DNA of 64,000 nt from Ectothiorhodospira haloalkaliphila ATCC 51935. GTDB lineage: Bacteria; Pseudomonadota; Gammaproteobacteria; Ectothiorhodospirales; Ectothiorhodospiraceae. How positions within the stretch are numbered: the first letter of the stretch is position 1; every line of letters begins with the position of its first letter. This document shows, one piece after another, positions 43,128 to 50,944 of this stretch. The notes below the pieces were generated by a model. That model was not told the DNA's origin. It worked only from the letters and a program-made list of their open reading frames with translations, and made no database searches. The stretch covers positions 410,046 to 474,045 of the forward strand of contig NZ_KK214998.1 of the NCBI RefSeq assembly GCF_000633935.1. Direction: 5' to 3'. The translations under genes and the position numbers were made by a program.

Positions 43128-43793
43128 CTAGAGGTGGCTGAAACGCTCGGGCCCGTAGCCGTCCTTGCCGGCCAGATAGCGGCTCAGCCGCTCTGGGAAA
43201 TCGGCGGGCACCGAACCGGTAACGGCATCCAGGGCCAGCAACTGCTCTGCCCAGGCCTTGATGCGTGGGAACTCGTCCTCCTCGAACAGGGGCTCTCGGG
43301 CGTTCATCAAGCGGTAACGCATCAGCAGCGGGGCGAAGGCGGCATCCACCAGGGAGAAGTCGGCGCCATTGAACCAGGGGCCGTCCCCCAACTGCCCCTC
43401 AAGGCGGCGCAGTCCGGCCAGGGCAGAGGCCAGGTGGTCTTCCATGTCCTGTTCGGTCTCGGCCATCATGATCCGGTACTGGTCGATGATGGCGCCCGAG
43501 CCGAACTCGATCCAGGCTCGATTGAAGGCCAGCGTGAGGGGGTCGGTGGGTTTGAGGCTGGGCGGGGTGATGTCGTCCACGTACTCGTTGATCACGGCCG
43601 ATTCGAACAGATGGGTGTTGCCGTCCACCTCCAGTACCGGCACCTTGCCCGTGGGTGAAATCTCCAGGAACCAGGCGGGTGGGCTCTCCAGGTCGATGTA
43701 TTCGATCTCGTAGGGGGCTTGCTTGTACCGCAGGGTGATGATGCTGCGTTGCACGAAGGGGCAGAGGTCGAAGCTGATGAGTTTCAAGGGCAT
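43128..43793 (-). CDS. Glutathione S-transferase family protein
   Basis: 221 residues. A thioredoxin-fold N-terminal domain begins KLISFDLCPFVQRSIITLRYK with a CPF motif (Omega/zeta-like active cysteine), followed by the cis-Pro and glutathione-site motifs TGKVPVLEVDG and LFESAVINEYVDD, then a helical C-terminal domain (GADFSLVDAAFAPLLMRY). ATG 43793 chosen; ten further residues upstream are possible. Substrate unknown. Confidence 0.9.
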   Translation of the reverse strand: MPLKLISFDLCPFVQRSIITLRYKQAPYEIEYIDLESPPAWFLEISPTGKVPVLEVDGNTHLFESAVINEYVDDITPPSLKPTDPLTLAFNRAWIEFGSGAIIDQYRIMMAETEQDMEDHLASALAGLRRLEGQLGDGPWFNGADFSLVDAAFAPLLMRYRLMNAREPLFEEDEFPRIKAWAEQLLALDAVTGSVPADFPERLSRYLAGKDGYGPERFSHL

Positions 43794-43849
43794 GGGCAAC
43801 ACGGGGTTTGGGTGTGGCACCACAGTCTAGCAGCCGCAAAGGTGAATCC

Positions 43850-44242
43850 ATGAACGAACCCGGAACTTCAGTGCGCCTGGATAAATGGCTCTGGGCCGCA
43901 CGTTTCTTCAAGACGCGTTCCCTGGCCGCCGAGGCGGTCAGTGGCGGGCGCGTGCATGTGAATGGCGATCGCGTGAAACCCTCCCGCAGCGTGCGTGTGG
44001 GGGATCGCCTGCGCATCAACCGCTCGGGGGAGACCTGGCTCGTGGACGTGCGGGGGCTCAATGACAAGCGTCGCCCGGCCGCCGAGGCACAACAGTTGTA
44101 TCAAGAAACCCCGGAAGGGCGGGCCACACGGGAGCAGGAGGCCGAGGCCCGGCGTCTGGCACGTCTGGCCACGCCCCACACCGACCACCGCCCGGACCGC
44201 CGGGATCGCCGCCATATACGCCGTTTCATTGGCAAGGACTGA
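43850..44242 (+). CDS. hslR: Ribosome-associated heat shock protein Hsp15
   Basis: 130-residue S4-domain RNA-binding protein that recycles stalled 50S subunits with attached tRNA. The S4 core VRLDKWLWAARFFKTRSLAAEAVSGGRVHVNG is diagnostic; the tail is highly basic (HRPDRRDRRHIRRFIGKD). ATG 43850 follows AAAGGTG. The Nudix gene begins 7 bp downstream. Confidence 0.93.
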   Translation: MNEPGTSVRLDKWLWAARFFKTRSLAAEAVSGGRVHVNGDRVKPSRSVRVGDRLRINRSGETWLVDVRGLNDKRRPAAEAQQLYQETPEGRATREQEAEARRLARLATPHTDHRPDRRDRRHIRRFIGKD

Positions 44243-44249
44243 GATCATC

Positions 44250-44660
44250 ATGCCCAGACCCGTCACACCGCTGATTGCCGCCGATCTGATCATTCGTCGC
44301 GAGGATGGTGGCGCGCGCATCCTGCTGATCGAGCGTCGTCATCCACCCCATGGCTGGGCCTTGCCCGGAGGCTTTGTGGATGTGGGGGAAACCGTGGAGC
44401 AGGCAGCCGTCCGCGAGGCCCTGGAGGAAACAGGCCTTGAGGTGAGTCTGGAGGGATTGCTGGGGCTGTATTCGGATCCCGGGCGGGATCCCAGGGGGCA
44501 TACCGTCAGTGCCGTTTACCTGGCCAGTGCCCGGGGTGAGCCCGAGGCGGCCGACGACGCGGCGTCGGTCAGGTGGGTGGATCCAGCGGCACCAGGGGTG
44601 CCGCTGGCCTTCGATCATGCTCGCATACTGGCCGATTATCTGGCTCAGCGAACACGTTGA
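44250..44660 (+). CDS. Nudix hydrolase
   Basis: 136 residues. The Nudix box GGFVDVGETVEQAAVREALEETGLEV fits G-x5-E-x7-R-E-U-x-E-E-x-G-U in full. It resembles ADP-ribose-pyrophosphatase-like short Nudix proteins (IERRHPPHGWALPGG). Substrate unknown. Downstream of hslR by 7 bp; convergent with phaC. Confidence 0.9.
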   Translation: MPRPVTPLIAADLIIRREDGGARILLIERRHPPHGWALPGGFVDVGETVEQAAVREALEETGLEVSLEGLLGLYSDPGRDPRGHTVSAVYLASARGEPEAADDAASVRWVDPAAPGVPLAFDHARILADYLAQRTR

Positions 44661-44692
44661 GTGGCAGCGCGGGTGTTGCCCGTGCTGCCACT
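44660..44692. terminator. Hairpin between convergent Nudix and phaC genes
   Basis: AGTGGCAGC-G-CGGG and CCCG-TGCTGCCACT form a stem of about 14 bp with a TGTTG loop. There is no T run; it may act as a bidirectional transcription stop. Confidence 0.55.
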
Positions 44693-44709
44693 CATCAGGC
44701 TTTGCCTGC

Positions 44710-45783
44710 TTACTTCTCGGTGCGCTCGTCCACCCACTTGCCGATGGCCGGGGGCACCATCTTCTGAGCCTTGCCACTCACGTAGATGCCGATGTGGCCA
44801 CCGGGGAAGGACAGCTCGGTGTAGTCCTTGGAGCCCACCTTCTTGCCCAGGGCCTTGGAGGCGTCGGGCGGCACCAGGTGATCCTGCTCGGCGAAGATGT
44901 TGAGCACGGGCATGGTCACGTTGGCCAGATCCACCTCGTGATCGCCAATGTGCAGCCCGCCGTTCATCAGCTTGTTCTGCTGGTAGAAATCCTTGATGAA
45001 CTGGCGGTAGGTCTCACCGGCCTGGTCGGGACTGTCGAAGATCCACTTCTCCATGCGCAGGAAGTTGTCCAGCTTGTCCTTGTCCTGCAGCACTTCAACC
45101 ATGTCCAGGTACTTCTGCCCCATCAACTGGTAGGGCTTGAGGTTGAGGAAGGTCCAGTTGAGCAGTTCACCCGGGATGTTGCCCATGGTGTCCACCAGGG
45201 TGTCGATGTCCACATGCTTCACCCAGTGGGAGAGAATGTTGCCCGGGGTGTGGAAGTCCACCGGAGTGACCATGGTGATCAGGTTCTGCACCTTCTCGGG
45301 GTTCATGGCGCTGTAGCACAGGCTGAAGGTGCCACCCTGGCAGATGCCCAGCAGGTTCACCTTGTCGACGCCATGGCGCCAGCGGATCTCGTCCACGCAG
45401 CGATCCACATAGCCGTTTAGATAGTCGTCCATGGTCAGGAACCGGTCGGCCCGGTCCGGGTAGCCCCAGTCGATGAGGTATACATCCATGCCGGCATCCA
45501 GCAGGCCCTGCACCGTGGAGCGGTTCTCCTGCAGGTCGGTCATGTAGGGGCGGTTCACCAGGGCGTAGACGATCAGCACCGGTACCGGGTTCTGCACCTT
45601 CGACGTGGAGGGCTGGAAACGGTACAGGGTCAGCTTGTCTTCGCGATAGATGGCCTCCTTGGGCGTGACGCCACTGGGGATGTCGTCGGCCTCGGCCAGG
45701 TTCTGCAGACCGGTGGTGAGTTTCTTCTGGAACGTGGAAATCTCATCCAGCACCTGATCGGGGCGGATCTGAATCGGGATCAT
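44710..45783 (-). CDS. phaC: Class III poly(R)-hydroxyalkanoate synthase, catalytic subunit
   Basis: 357 residues, the length of class III PhaC (Allochromatium type). The nucleophile is Cys148 in the lipase-like box GICQGGTFSLC; Asp in AEQDHLVPP and His in FPGGHIGIYVSG complete the triad. It polymerises hydroxyacyl-CoA on PHA granules with PhaE. It is 14 bp downstream of phaE in one leftward operon. Confidence 0.97.
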   Translation of the reverse strand: MIPIQIRPDQVLDEISTFQKKLTTGLQNLAEADDIPSGVTPKEAIYREDKLTLYRFQPSTSKVQNPVPVLIVYALVNRPYMTDLQENRSTVQGLLDAGMDVYLIDWGYPDRADRFLTMDDYLNGYVDRCVDEIRWRHGVDKVNLLGICQGGTFSLCYSAMNPEKVQNLITMVTPVDFHTPGNILSHWVKHVDIDTLVDTMGNIPGELLNWTFLNLKPYQLMGQKYLDMVEVLQDKDKLDNFLRMEKWIFDSPDQAGETYRQFIKDFYQQNKLMNGGLHIGDHEVDLANVTMPVLNIFAEQDHLVPPDASKALGKKVGSKDYTELSFPGGHIGIYVSGKAQKMVPPAIGKWVDERTEK

Positions 45784-45797
45784 GTCCTGTCTCTCCT

Positions 45798-47003
45798 TTA
45801 CTTCTTGGGCTCGTCGGCCTTCTTGGTGGTGCTCGCACTCGGTGTCTTGGCGGTAGAGGATGCGCTGGTGTTGCTGGCGCTGGAGCTGCCCGCGCTGGAG
45901 CTACCGGTGCTGGTGCTGTCCGCCTTGGCCGAGGACTGGGTGCTGGCGGCCTTTTCCTGTGTACCGGCGCTGCTGGATTTGGCGGCGCTGGACCGGGTTG
46001 ATGAGGACTTGCGGCTGGAACTGGCCTTGGCCTTTTCCTTTTTCTCTTCGTGCTGCATCTCGCGCAGGGCCGCCTTGATCTGATGCATCTCGCGACGGCT
46101 TTCCTGCAGACGACGGTGCAGGGTGTTCACCTCACGGCGGGTGGGCATGTTCAGGCTTTCGGTGACCTCATCCATGAGGCGGGTGCCCTGGCGTTTCACG
46201 GCCATGAGGCTGTTCACCATGTCGCCATACACCTTGGCGTATTCCTCGGACATGACGAACTCGCCATAGACCTCTTCACTCACATCCACCCATTCGTCGT
46301 ACAGGGCGCGCATGGAGGTGATGGGGGTGTCCTGGCGGCCAGCGTCGTCAAGGCGAGCGCGGAACCGGTCCACCGAATCCAGGCCCACCTTGGCGAAGGC
46401 CTGCTGGTATTGTTGCATGGCCTGCTGGTACTCCATCATCAGCTTGGCAAGGTCCTGATACTGTTCCTGGGACTCGCGGGTGTAACCCACACCCGGCACG
46501 GAGAGGAAACGGTCCATCTGTTCCTGCACGACATCGCCGTAGGGCGGACGTGCCGCAGGGCGCAAAGCCTGCATGAAGTCGCCCGGCATGGGCATGAAGC
46601 TGGAACCGGCGCGGCTCCAGGTGTCCATGGGCATCTGCCAGAAGGGGTTGATGTCCTTGCCCGGTGCTTGCCCCAGGCCCATGTTCTTGAAGGCGCTGGT
46701 CATCTGGTCCAGCCACTGGGTGACGGCCTGGGTGGCATCTGTCTGGCCGTTGGCGCCCTTGTAAAAGTTCTCCGCCATGGCGAAGTAGTTGCGGCTCATC
46801 TGCATCATCTGATCCATCATCTGATTATTGCCGCCGGGCATGCCCTGGGAGGCAATCTGCCACCATTGATCCAGCCCCTGTGGCCAATTGGGCTGGTTGC
46901 TCTGGCCGCCCATGGCCTTGCGGCTCATGTCCAGCCAGGCGTCCCAGTACTTGCGCTGAGCATCCAGCCATTCATCGGGAGCAAAAGGGTTCGAATCAGC
47001 CAT
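45798..47003 (-). CDS. phaE: Class III PHA synthase subunit PhaE
   Basis: 401 residues, larger than most PhaE proteins because of a C-terminal ~80-residue Ser/Ala/Thr/Lys tail (KASSSRKSSSTRSSAAKSSS and similar). The N-terminal part (WLDAQRKYWDAWLDMSRKAM), GVGYTRESQEQYQDL and the helical DEWVDVSEEVYGEFVMSEEYAKVYGDM are PhaE-typical. PhaE activates PhaC and controls its oligomer state. First gene of phaEC, divergent from the thiolase. Confidence 0.94.
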   Translation of the reverse strand: MADSNPFAPDEWLDAQRKYWDAWLDMSRKAMGGQSNQPNWPQGLDQWWQIASQGMPGGNNQMMDQMMQMSRNYFAMAENFYKGANGQTDATQAVTQWLDQMTSAFKNMGLGQAPGKDINPFWQMPMDTWSRAGSSFMPMPGDFMQALRPAARPPYGDVVQEQMDRFLSVPGVGYTRESQEQYQDLAKLMMEYQQAMQQYQQAFAKVGLDSVDRFRARLDDAGRQDTPITSMRALYDEWVDVSEEVYGEFVMSEEYAKVYGDMVNSLMAVKRQGTRLMDEVTESLNMPTRREVNTLHRRLQESRREMHQIKAALREMQHEEKKEKAKASSSRKSSSTRSSAAKSSSAGTQEKAASTQSSAKADSTSTGSSSAGSSSASNTSASSTAKTPSASTTKKADEPKK

Positions 47004-47157
47004 TCAGTGTTCTCCTGTGGATCCTGTCATCGCCGGGAAAGGCCCCGGCGGGTCGGGTTTGCGAGTGTATGAAGCCATTGGTCAGTCGCCAAGCATAACG
47101 GCAAAAGCCAGGAACCCAACGCTTACCCGGCTTGGTCAGTCAAGATTAGCATACTGG

Positions 47158-47252
47158 TTGTGCACTGCAACAATTCCACTTGCGCCGATCGTGGGTTCAT
47201 TGGTCACGCGCGTCCCGGTTCTGGTATAAACAGCCTGTTGTGCACGACAACA
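47158..47252. promoter_or_regulatory. phaE / thiolase divergent control region with two PhaR-like palindromes
   Basis: Within the 322-bp gap, TTGTGCACTGCAACAA (47158-47173) lies on the phaE side, and TGTTGTGCACGACAACA (47236-47252) lies just downstream of an extended -10 (TGGTATAAA, 47222-47230) of the thiolase gene. Both share GTGCA/TGCAC half sites also found at the phasin promoter. Binding of PhaR, encoded 1.4 kb away, is inferred. Confidence 0.6.
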
Positions 47253-47325
47253 TTGTAGATGTTCGCTCGCGCGGTGTGTGTCGTGTTGCGAATTTTTCGA
47301 TAACGATTCCAGAGCAGGAGGATTT

Positions 47326-48513
47326 ATGGCTGATTCCACGGTCATCGTCGGTGCCGCCCGCACCCCCGTTGGTACGTTTAATGGTTCCCTGGCGAAGATT
47401 CCCGCTTCCACTTTGGGGGCGCTGGTCATCAAGGGGTTGCTGGAACGGTCGGGCATGTCCCCTGAGCAGGTGGATGAGCTCATCCTGGGGCAGGTGCTGC
47501 AGGCCGGCGTGGGCCAGAACGCTGCCCGTCAGGCAGCAGTGGAGGCGGGCATCCCGTATACGTCCCCGGCCATGACCATCAATAAGGTGTGCGGTAGCGG
47601 CCTGAAGTCGGTGCAACTGGCCTGGCAGGCCATTCGCTGCGGCGATGCCGGCGTCGTCATCGCTGGAGGTCAGGAGAACATGAGCGCGTCGCCGCACGTG
47701 CTGCCGAACTCCCGTCAGGGCACCAAGATGGGCGACTGGAAGATGGTGGATACCATGATCCGCGATGGCCTGTGGTGTGCCTTCAATGACTATCACATGG
47801 GCACCACCGCCGAGAACGTGGCCACCGAGTTCAAGATCAGCCGCGAGGAGCAGGACGCCTTTGCCGCTCAGTCGCAACAGCGGGCCGAGGCGGCCCAGAA
47901 GGCCGGTCATTTCAAGGATGAGATCATTCCTGTGGAGGTGCCCGGTCGCAAGCGGGGTGAAACCGTGACTTTCGATACCGACGAGTTCCCCCGGCATGGC
48001 ACCACCGCCGAAGGTCTGGGCAAGCTGCGCCCCGCCTTCAGTCGCGATGGTACCGTGACCGCCGGCAATGCCTCCGGCATCAACGACGGCGCCGCCGCCG
48101 TGATCGTCATGTCTGAATCCAAGGCCCGTGAATGGGGGTTGACCCCGCTGGCACGCATCGTGTCTTTCTCCTCGGCGGGTGTGGACCCGGCCATCATGGG
48201 CACCGGCCCCATCCCGGCAGCCACCCAGTGCCTGGAAAAGGCCGGCTGGAAGCCTGCAGATCTGGACATGGTGGAAGCCAATGAGGCCTTTGCAGCTCAG
48301 GCCATTGCCGTCAACAAGACCATGGGGTGGGACCTGTCCAAGGTGAACGTCAGTGGTGGCGCCATCGCCATTGGCCACCCCATCGGTGCCTCCGGTGCTC
48401 GTGTGCTGGTCACCCTGCTGCATGGCATGAAGCGCACCGGCGCCCGGAAGGGTCTGGCAACCCTGTGCATTGGCGGTGGTCAGGGCGTGGCGCTGGCGGT
48501 GGAGAGCGTCTGA
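47326..48513 (+). CDS. phaA: Acetyl-CoA C-acetyltransferase (beta-ketothiolase) of PHA synthesis
   Basis: 395 residues. Catalytic Cys89 (NKVCGSG), His351 (AIGHPIG) and Cys381 (LCIGGGQG) are in place. It condenses two acetyl-CoA to acetoacetyl-CoA, the first step of PHB synthesis. ATG 47326 follows AGGAGG; a 16-residue extension upstream is not homologous. First gene of the rightward PHA run. Confidence 0.95.
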   Translation: MADSTVIVGAARTPVGTFNGSLAKIPASTLGALVIKGLLERSGMSPEQVDELILGQVLQAGVGQNAARQAAVEAGIPYTSPAMTINKVCGSGLKSVQLAWQAIRCGDAGVVIAGGQENMSASPHVLPNSRQGTKMGDWKMVDTMIRDGLWCAFNDYHMGTTAENVATEFKISREEQDAFAAQSQQRAEAAQKAGHFKDEIIPVEVPGRKRGETVTFDTDEFPRHGTTAEGLGKLRPAFSRDGTVTAGNASGINDGAAAVIVMSESKAREWGLTPLARIVSFSSAGVDPAIMGTGPIPAATQCLEKAGWKPADLDMVEANEAFAAQAIAVNKTMGWDLSKVNVSGGAIAIGHPIGASGARVLVTLLHGMKRTGARKGLATLCIGGGQGVALAVESV

Positions 48514-48560
48514 TTCCAGGCCTTGTGAAAACCTTGTTTCAAGGGCGGCCTGGCCGCCAC

Positions 48561-48600
48561 GACGGGCGGTGCTTGCGGGTGCCGCCCGTCAACGTCTTTT
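48561..48600 (+). terminator. Rho-independent terminator after phaA
   Basis: GACGGGCGG and CCGCCCGTC form a 9-bp stem; TCTTTTT follows seven bases later. It lies 48 bp after the thiolase stop, so phaR may have its own promoter. Confidence 0.65.
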
Positions 48601-48631
48601 TGCAAAACCAATCTGTAGATGGGAGAGGCCG

Positions 48632-49204
48632 GTGAACGAGCCGCGAATAGTCAAGAAGTACCCCAACCGGCGCCTGTACGACACGGAAGAGAGCCGTTAT
48701 GTCACCCTGGCCGATGTGCAGCAACTGGTGCGGCGTGGGGTCGAGGTGAAGGTGATCGATAGCCAGTCGGGCAACGATATCACCCGGGGCATTCTGATCC
48801 AGATCATTACGGAGCAGGAGACCGGGGGGGAACCCCTTTTCACAACGGAGATGCTGGTCCGCTTCATACGCTTTTACGACGAGGCCGTGCACGGCGCCTT
48901 CTCCAACTACCTGGATCACAGCCTGAAGTTCTTTGCCGATCAGCAGCGGGAATTCAATGAGCGGATGCGCGACGTCCTGGGTGGACGGGCCGCCTGGGAC
49001 ATGGCCGAAATGACGCGCCGCAACCTGGAGTTCTGGAAGGACATGCAGGGGCAGTTCTTCAGCGCGAGGGTCTTCAAGGACGAGGATCAAGGCTCTGGCG
49101 AGTCGGCCAAGGACGGCGGCAAGGATGGCGGCAAGGATGGCGGCAAGGATGCGTCGGCTGAGGACAAGAGTGGGAAGCCCCCGGGTTCGAATAACAGGAA
49201 TTAG
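48632..49204 (+). CDS. phaR: Polyhydroxyalkanoate synthesis repressor PhaR
   Basis: 190 residues. The N-terminal PHB/PHA accumulation regulator DNA-binding domain is RIVKKYPNRRLYDTEESRYVTLADVQQLV; the following domain has GNDITRGILIQIITEQE and FIRFYDEAVHGAFSNYLDHSL. PhaR binds DNA near phasin genes and also nascent PHA, releasing repression when granules form. GTG 48632 with GGGAGAGG is the start. The tail is Lys/Gly/Asp-rich with three GGKD repeats encoded by a 12-bp tandem repeat (49105-49150). Confidence 0.95.
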   Translation: MNEPRIVKKYPNRRLYDTEESRYVTLADVQQLVRRGVEVKVIDSQSGNDITRGILIQIITEQETGGEPLFTTEMLVRFIRFYDEAVHGAFSNYLDHSLKFFADQQREFNERMRDVLGGRAAWDMAEMTRRNLEFWKDMQGQFFSARVFKDEDQGSGESAKDGGKDGGKDGGKDASAEDKSGKPPGSNNRN

Positions 49205-49238
49205 TCCGCAAATCGGGAGTTCAGGCCGGCTGTTGGGC

Positions 49239-49300
49239 TTGACGGGAAGGGGGAGTAAGGTTATATGTTGCACTGCAGTAATGACGCGGTGCAGCAAAAG
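49239..49300 (+). promoter_or_regulatory. Phasin promoter overlapped by PhaR-like operator
   Basis: TTGACG (49239-49244), 17 bp, TATATG (49262-49267), with TGTTGCACTGCAGTAA (49266-49281) starting at the -10 and GGTGCAGCAAAAG (49290-49302) just downstream. The motif resembles the two sites ahead of phaE and phaA. Its position over the start site fits a repressor. Confidence 0.6.
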
Positions 49301-49338
49301 CAGCCCGCGCCCCTTTCAGCAAACAGGAGGCTTGACCC

Positions 49339-49707
49339 ATGAATGAAATGTTCGAAACCTTCAACAAGGCCAACCAGTCCATGTTCGACACCCTGCGCAA
49401 GGTGAACGACATCAACCAGAAGGCCCTGGAAAAGCTGCTGTCCCAGCAACTGGACTTGACCACGGCCATGGTCGATGTGAGCATGAAGAACGTCGAGCTG
49501 GTCTCCAAGGCCAAGGGCTATCAGGAACTCCTGAGTGGCCAGGCCGATCTGGCCCGCGATTGCAGCCAGACCCTGATGACCAGCTACAAGAATGGCCACG
49601 ATGTCCTCAATGAGGCTCGTGAATCCATGACCAAGCTGATGGACGAGTCCGTGAAGTCCGCTGAAGAGACCGTCAAGCAGGCCACGAGCATCAAGAAGGC
49701 TGCCTGA
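49339..49707 (+). CDS. phaP: Phasin family protein (PHA granule coat)
   Basis: 122-residue amphipathic helical protein with the phasin_2-type pattern (MFETFNKANQSMFDTLRKVND, LDLTTAMVDVSMKNVELVSKAKGYQELL). It covers PHA granules and limits their fusion. The preceding promoter carries a putative PhaR site. Precedes phaB by 56 bp. Confidence 0.92.
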   Translation: MNEMFETFNKANQSMFDTLRKVNDINQKALEKLLSQQLDLTTAMVDVSMKNVELVSKAKGYQELLSGQADLARDCSQTLMTSYKNGHDVLNEARESMTKLMDESVKSAEETVKQATSIKKAA

Positions 49708-49763
49708 GCACGGTGACCGTCAGCCTTGATGGCCATAACCCCAAAGACTAGGAGCCTGAAATC

Positions 49764-50510
49764 GTGAGCAAACGAGTAGCATTAGTGACCGGCGGTACCG
49801 GTGGTATCGGTGGCGAAATCTGCAAGAAGCTGGCCCAGCAGGGCCATAAGGTAGTGGCCAACTACCTGCCTGCCCTGAAGGACGAGGCAGAGGCCTGGCA
49901 GAAGCAGATGAAGGATGAAGGGTTCGAGATGGATATCGCCTCTGGCGACGTGTCCTCTTTCGAATCCTGCGCCGAGATGGTCAAGGACGTGGAGTCCCGC
50001 GTCGGTCCCATCGATATCCTGGTGAATTGTGCCGGTATCACCCGGGACAAGACCCTGCGCAAGATGGAAGAGAAGCAGTGGACGGACGTCATCAACATCA
50101 ACCTGAACAGCGTGTTCAACACGACGCGTCAGGTGGTGGAAGGCATGACCTCCCGCGGCTTCGGTCGCATCGTCAATATCTCTTCCGTCAATGGTCAGAA
50201 GGGTCAGTTCGGTCAGGCCAACTACTCGGCCGCGAAGGCAGGCATGCACGGCTTTACCATGGCTGTCGCTCAGGAGACTGCCGCCAAGGGTGTGACCGTG
50301 AATACCGTGTCCCCCGGCTACACCGCCACGGCCATGACGGATGCCATGCCCGAAGATGTGCGCAATGCCATCATCGCGCAGGTGCCGGCAGGTCGCATGG
50401 GCAGCACCAAGGACATCGCCTTTGCGGTGGCCATGCTGTGTGATGAGGACGCCGGCTACATCACCGGTGCCAACCTCCCGGTGAATGGCGGCTTGTTCAC
50501 GTCCTTCTGA
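49764..50510 (+). CDS. phaB: Acetoacetyl-CoA reductase
   Basis: 248-residue short-chain dehydrogenase producing (R)-3-hydroxybutyryl-CoA with NADPH. TGGTGGIG cofactor loop, NCAGITRDKTLRKM, catalytic SSVNGQKGQFGQANYSAAK (Tyr-x3-Lys) and a C-terminal ITGANLPVNGGLF. GTG 49764 start. It completes the acetyl-CoA to PHB route (phaA-phaB-phaEC). Confidence 0.96.
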   Translation: MSKRVALVTGGTGGIGGEICKKLAQQGHKVVANYLPALKDEAEAWQKQMKDEGFEMDIASGDVSSFESCAEMVKDVESRVGPIDILVNCAGITRDKTLRKMEEKQWTDVININLNSVFNTTRQVVEGMTSRGFGRIVNISSVNGQKGQFGQANYSAAKAGMHGFTMAVAQETAAKGVTVNTVSPGYTATAMTDAMPEDVRNAIIAQVPAGRMGSTKDIAFAVAMLCDEDAGYITGANLPVNGGLFTSF

Positions 50511-50944
50511 GTCGTGGTTGTTCGGTCGACGCTGATCCGCGTTGGCCAGTCTGTTCGGCAACGGGCCCCTGATGGGGCCCGTTGTCCGTTGCCTCCCCCG
50601 CCTTCTCTCTGTGCATCCAAAGGACCTGCTCCCGTTGGGACCCTGGGCGGCACCGAGCAATTTTCCCCTTCCTGCGCCTCTTTACCTGAAAAACTTTGTT
50701 CAAAAAAGTGAAAGTCGTCTGATAAAAAGGTTTTGGTCGCAATTGATTTGAGGATCATTATTCTCATTCATGGGGCCTTAGTGTTATTCTCCGGCCTGTC
50801 TTGGGGTATTTGACTGCTCACCCACGTGGCAGCCGAAGAGTCAGGCCATGGTGCTGCGGTTCCGGTCGGGATCTGCCCGGGGCGGTGTATTCGGCTGCCC
50901 GAAGTGGACCCCAGACGGTTGATTCCAAGAACAACGGGGGCACC
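50511..50944. promoter_or_regulatory. 434-bp gap after phaB: hairpin and Fur-like box
   Basis: CAACGGGCCCC-TGAT-GGGGCCCGTTG (50559-50584) is a strong hairpin stop for phaB without a T run. The AT-rich stretch 50685-50770 looks promoter-like and contains GATCATTATTCTCATTC (50754-50770), whose reverse (GAATGAGAATAATGATC) resembles the Fur consensus. Nothing else is recognised up to the M23 peptidase start. Confidence 0.45.

Noticed and set aside
45805-46083. 92-residue plus-strand leucine/valine-rich frame opposite phaE
   Set aside because: It is the reverse of the Ser/Ala/Lys low-complexity tail of PhaE and has no independent signals.
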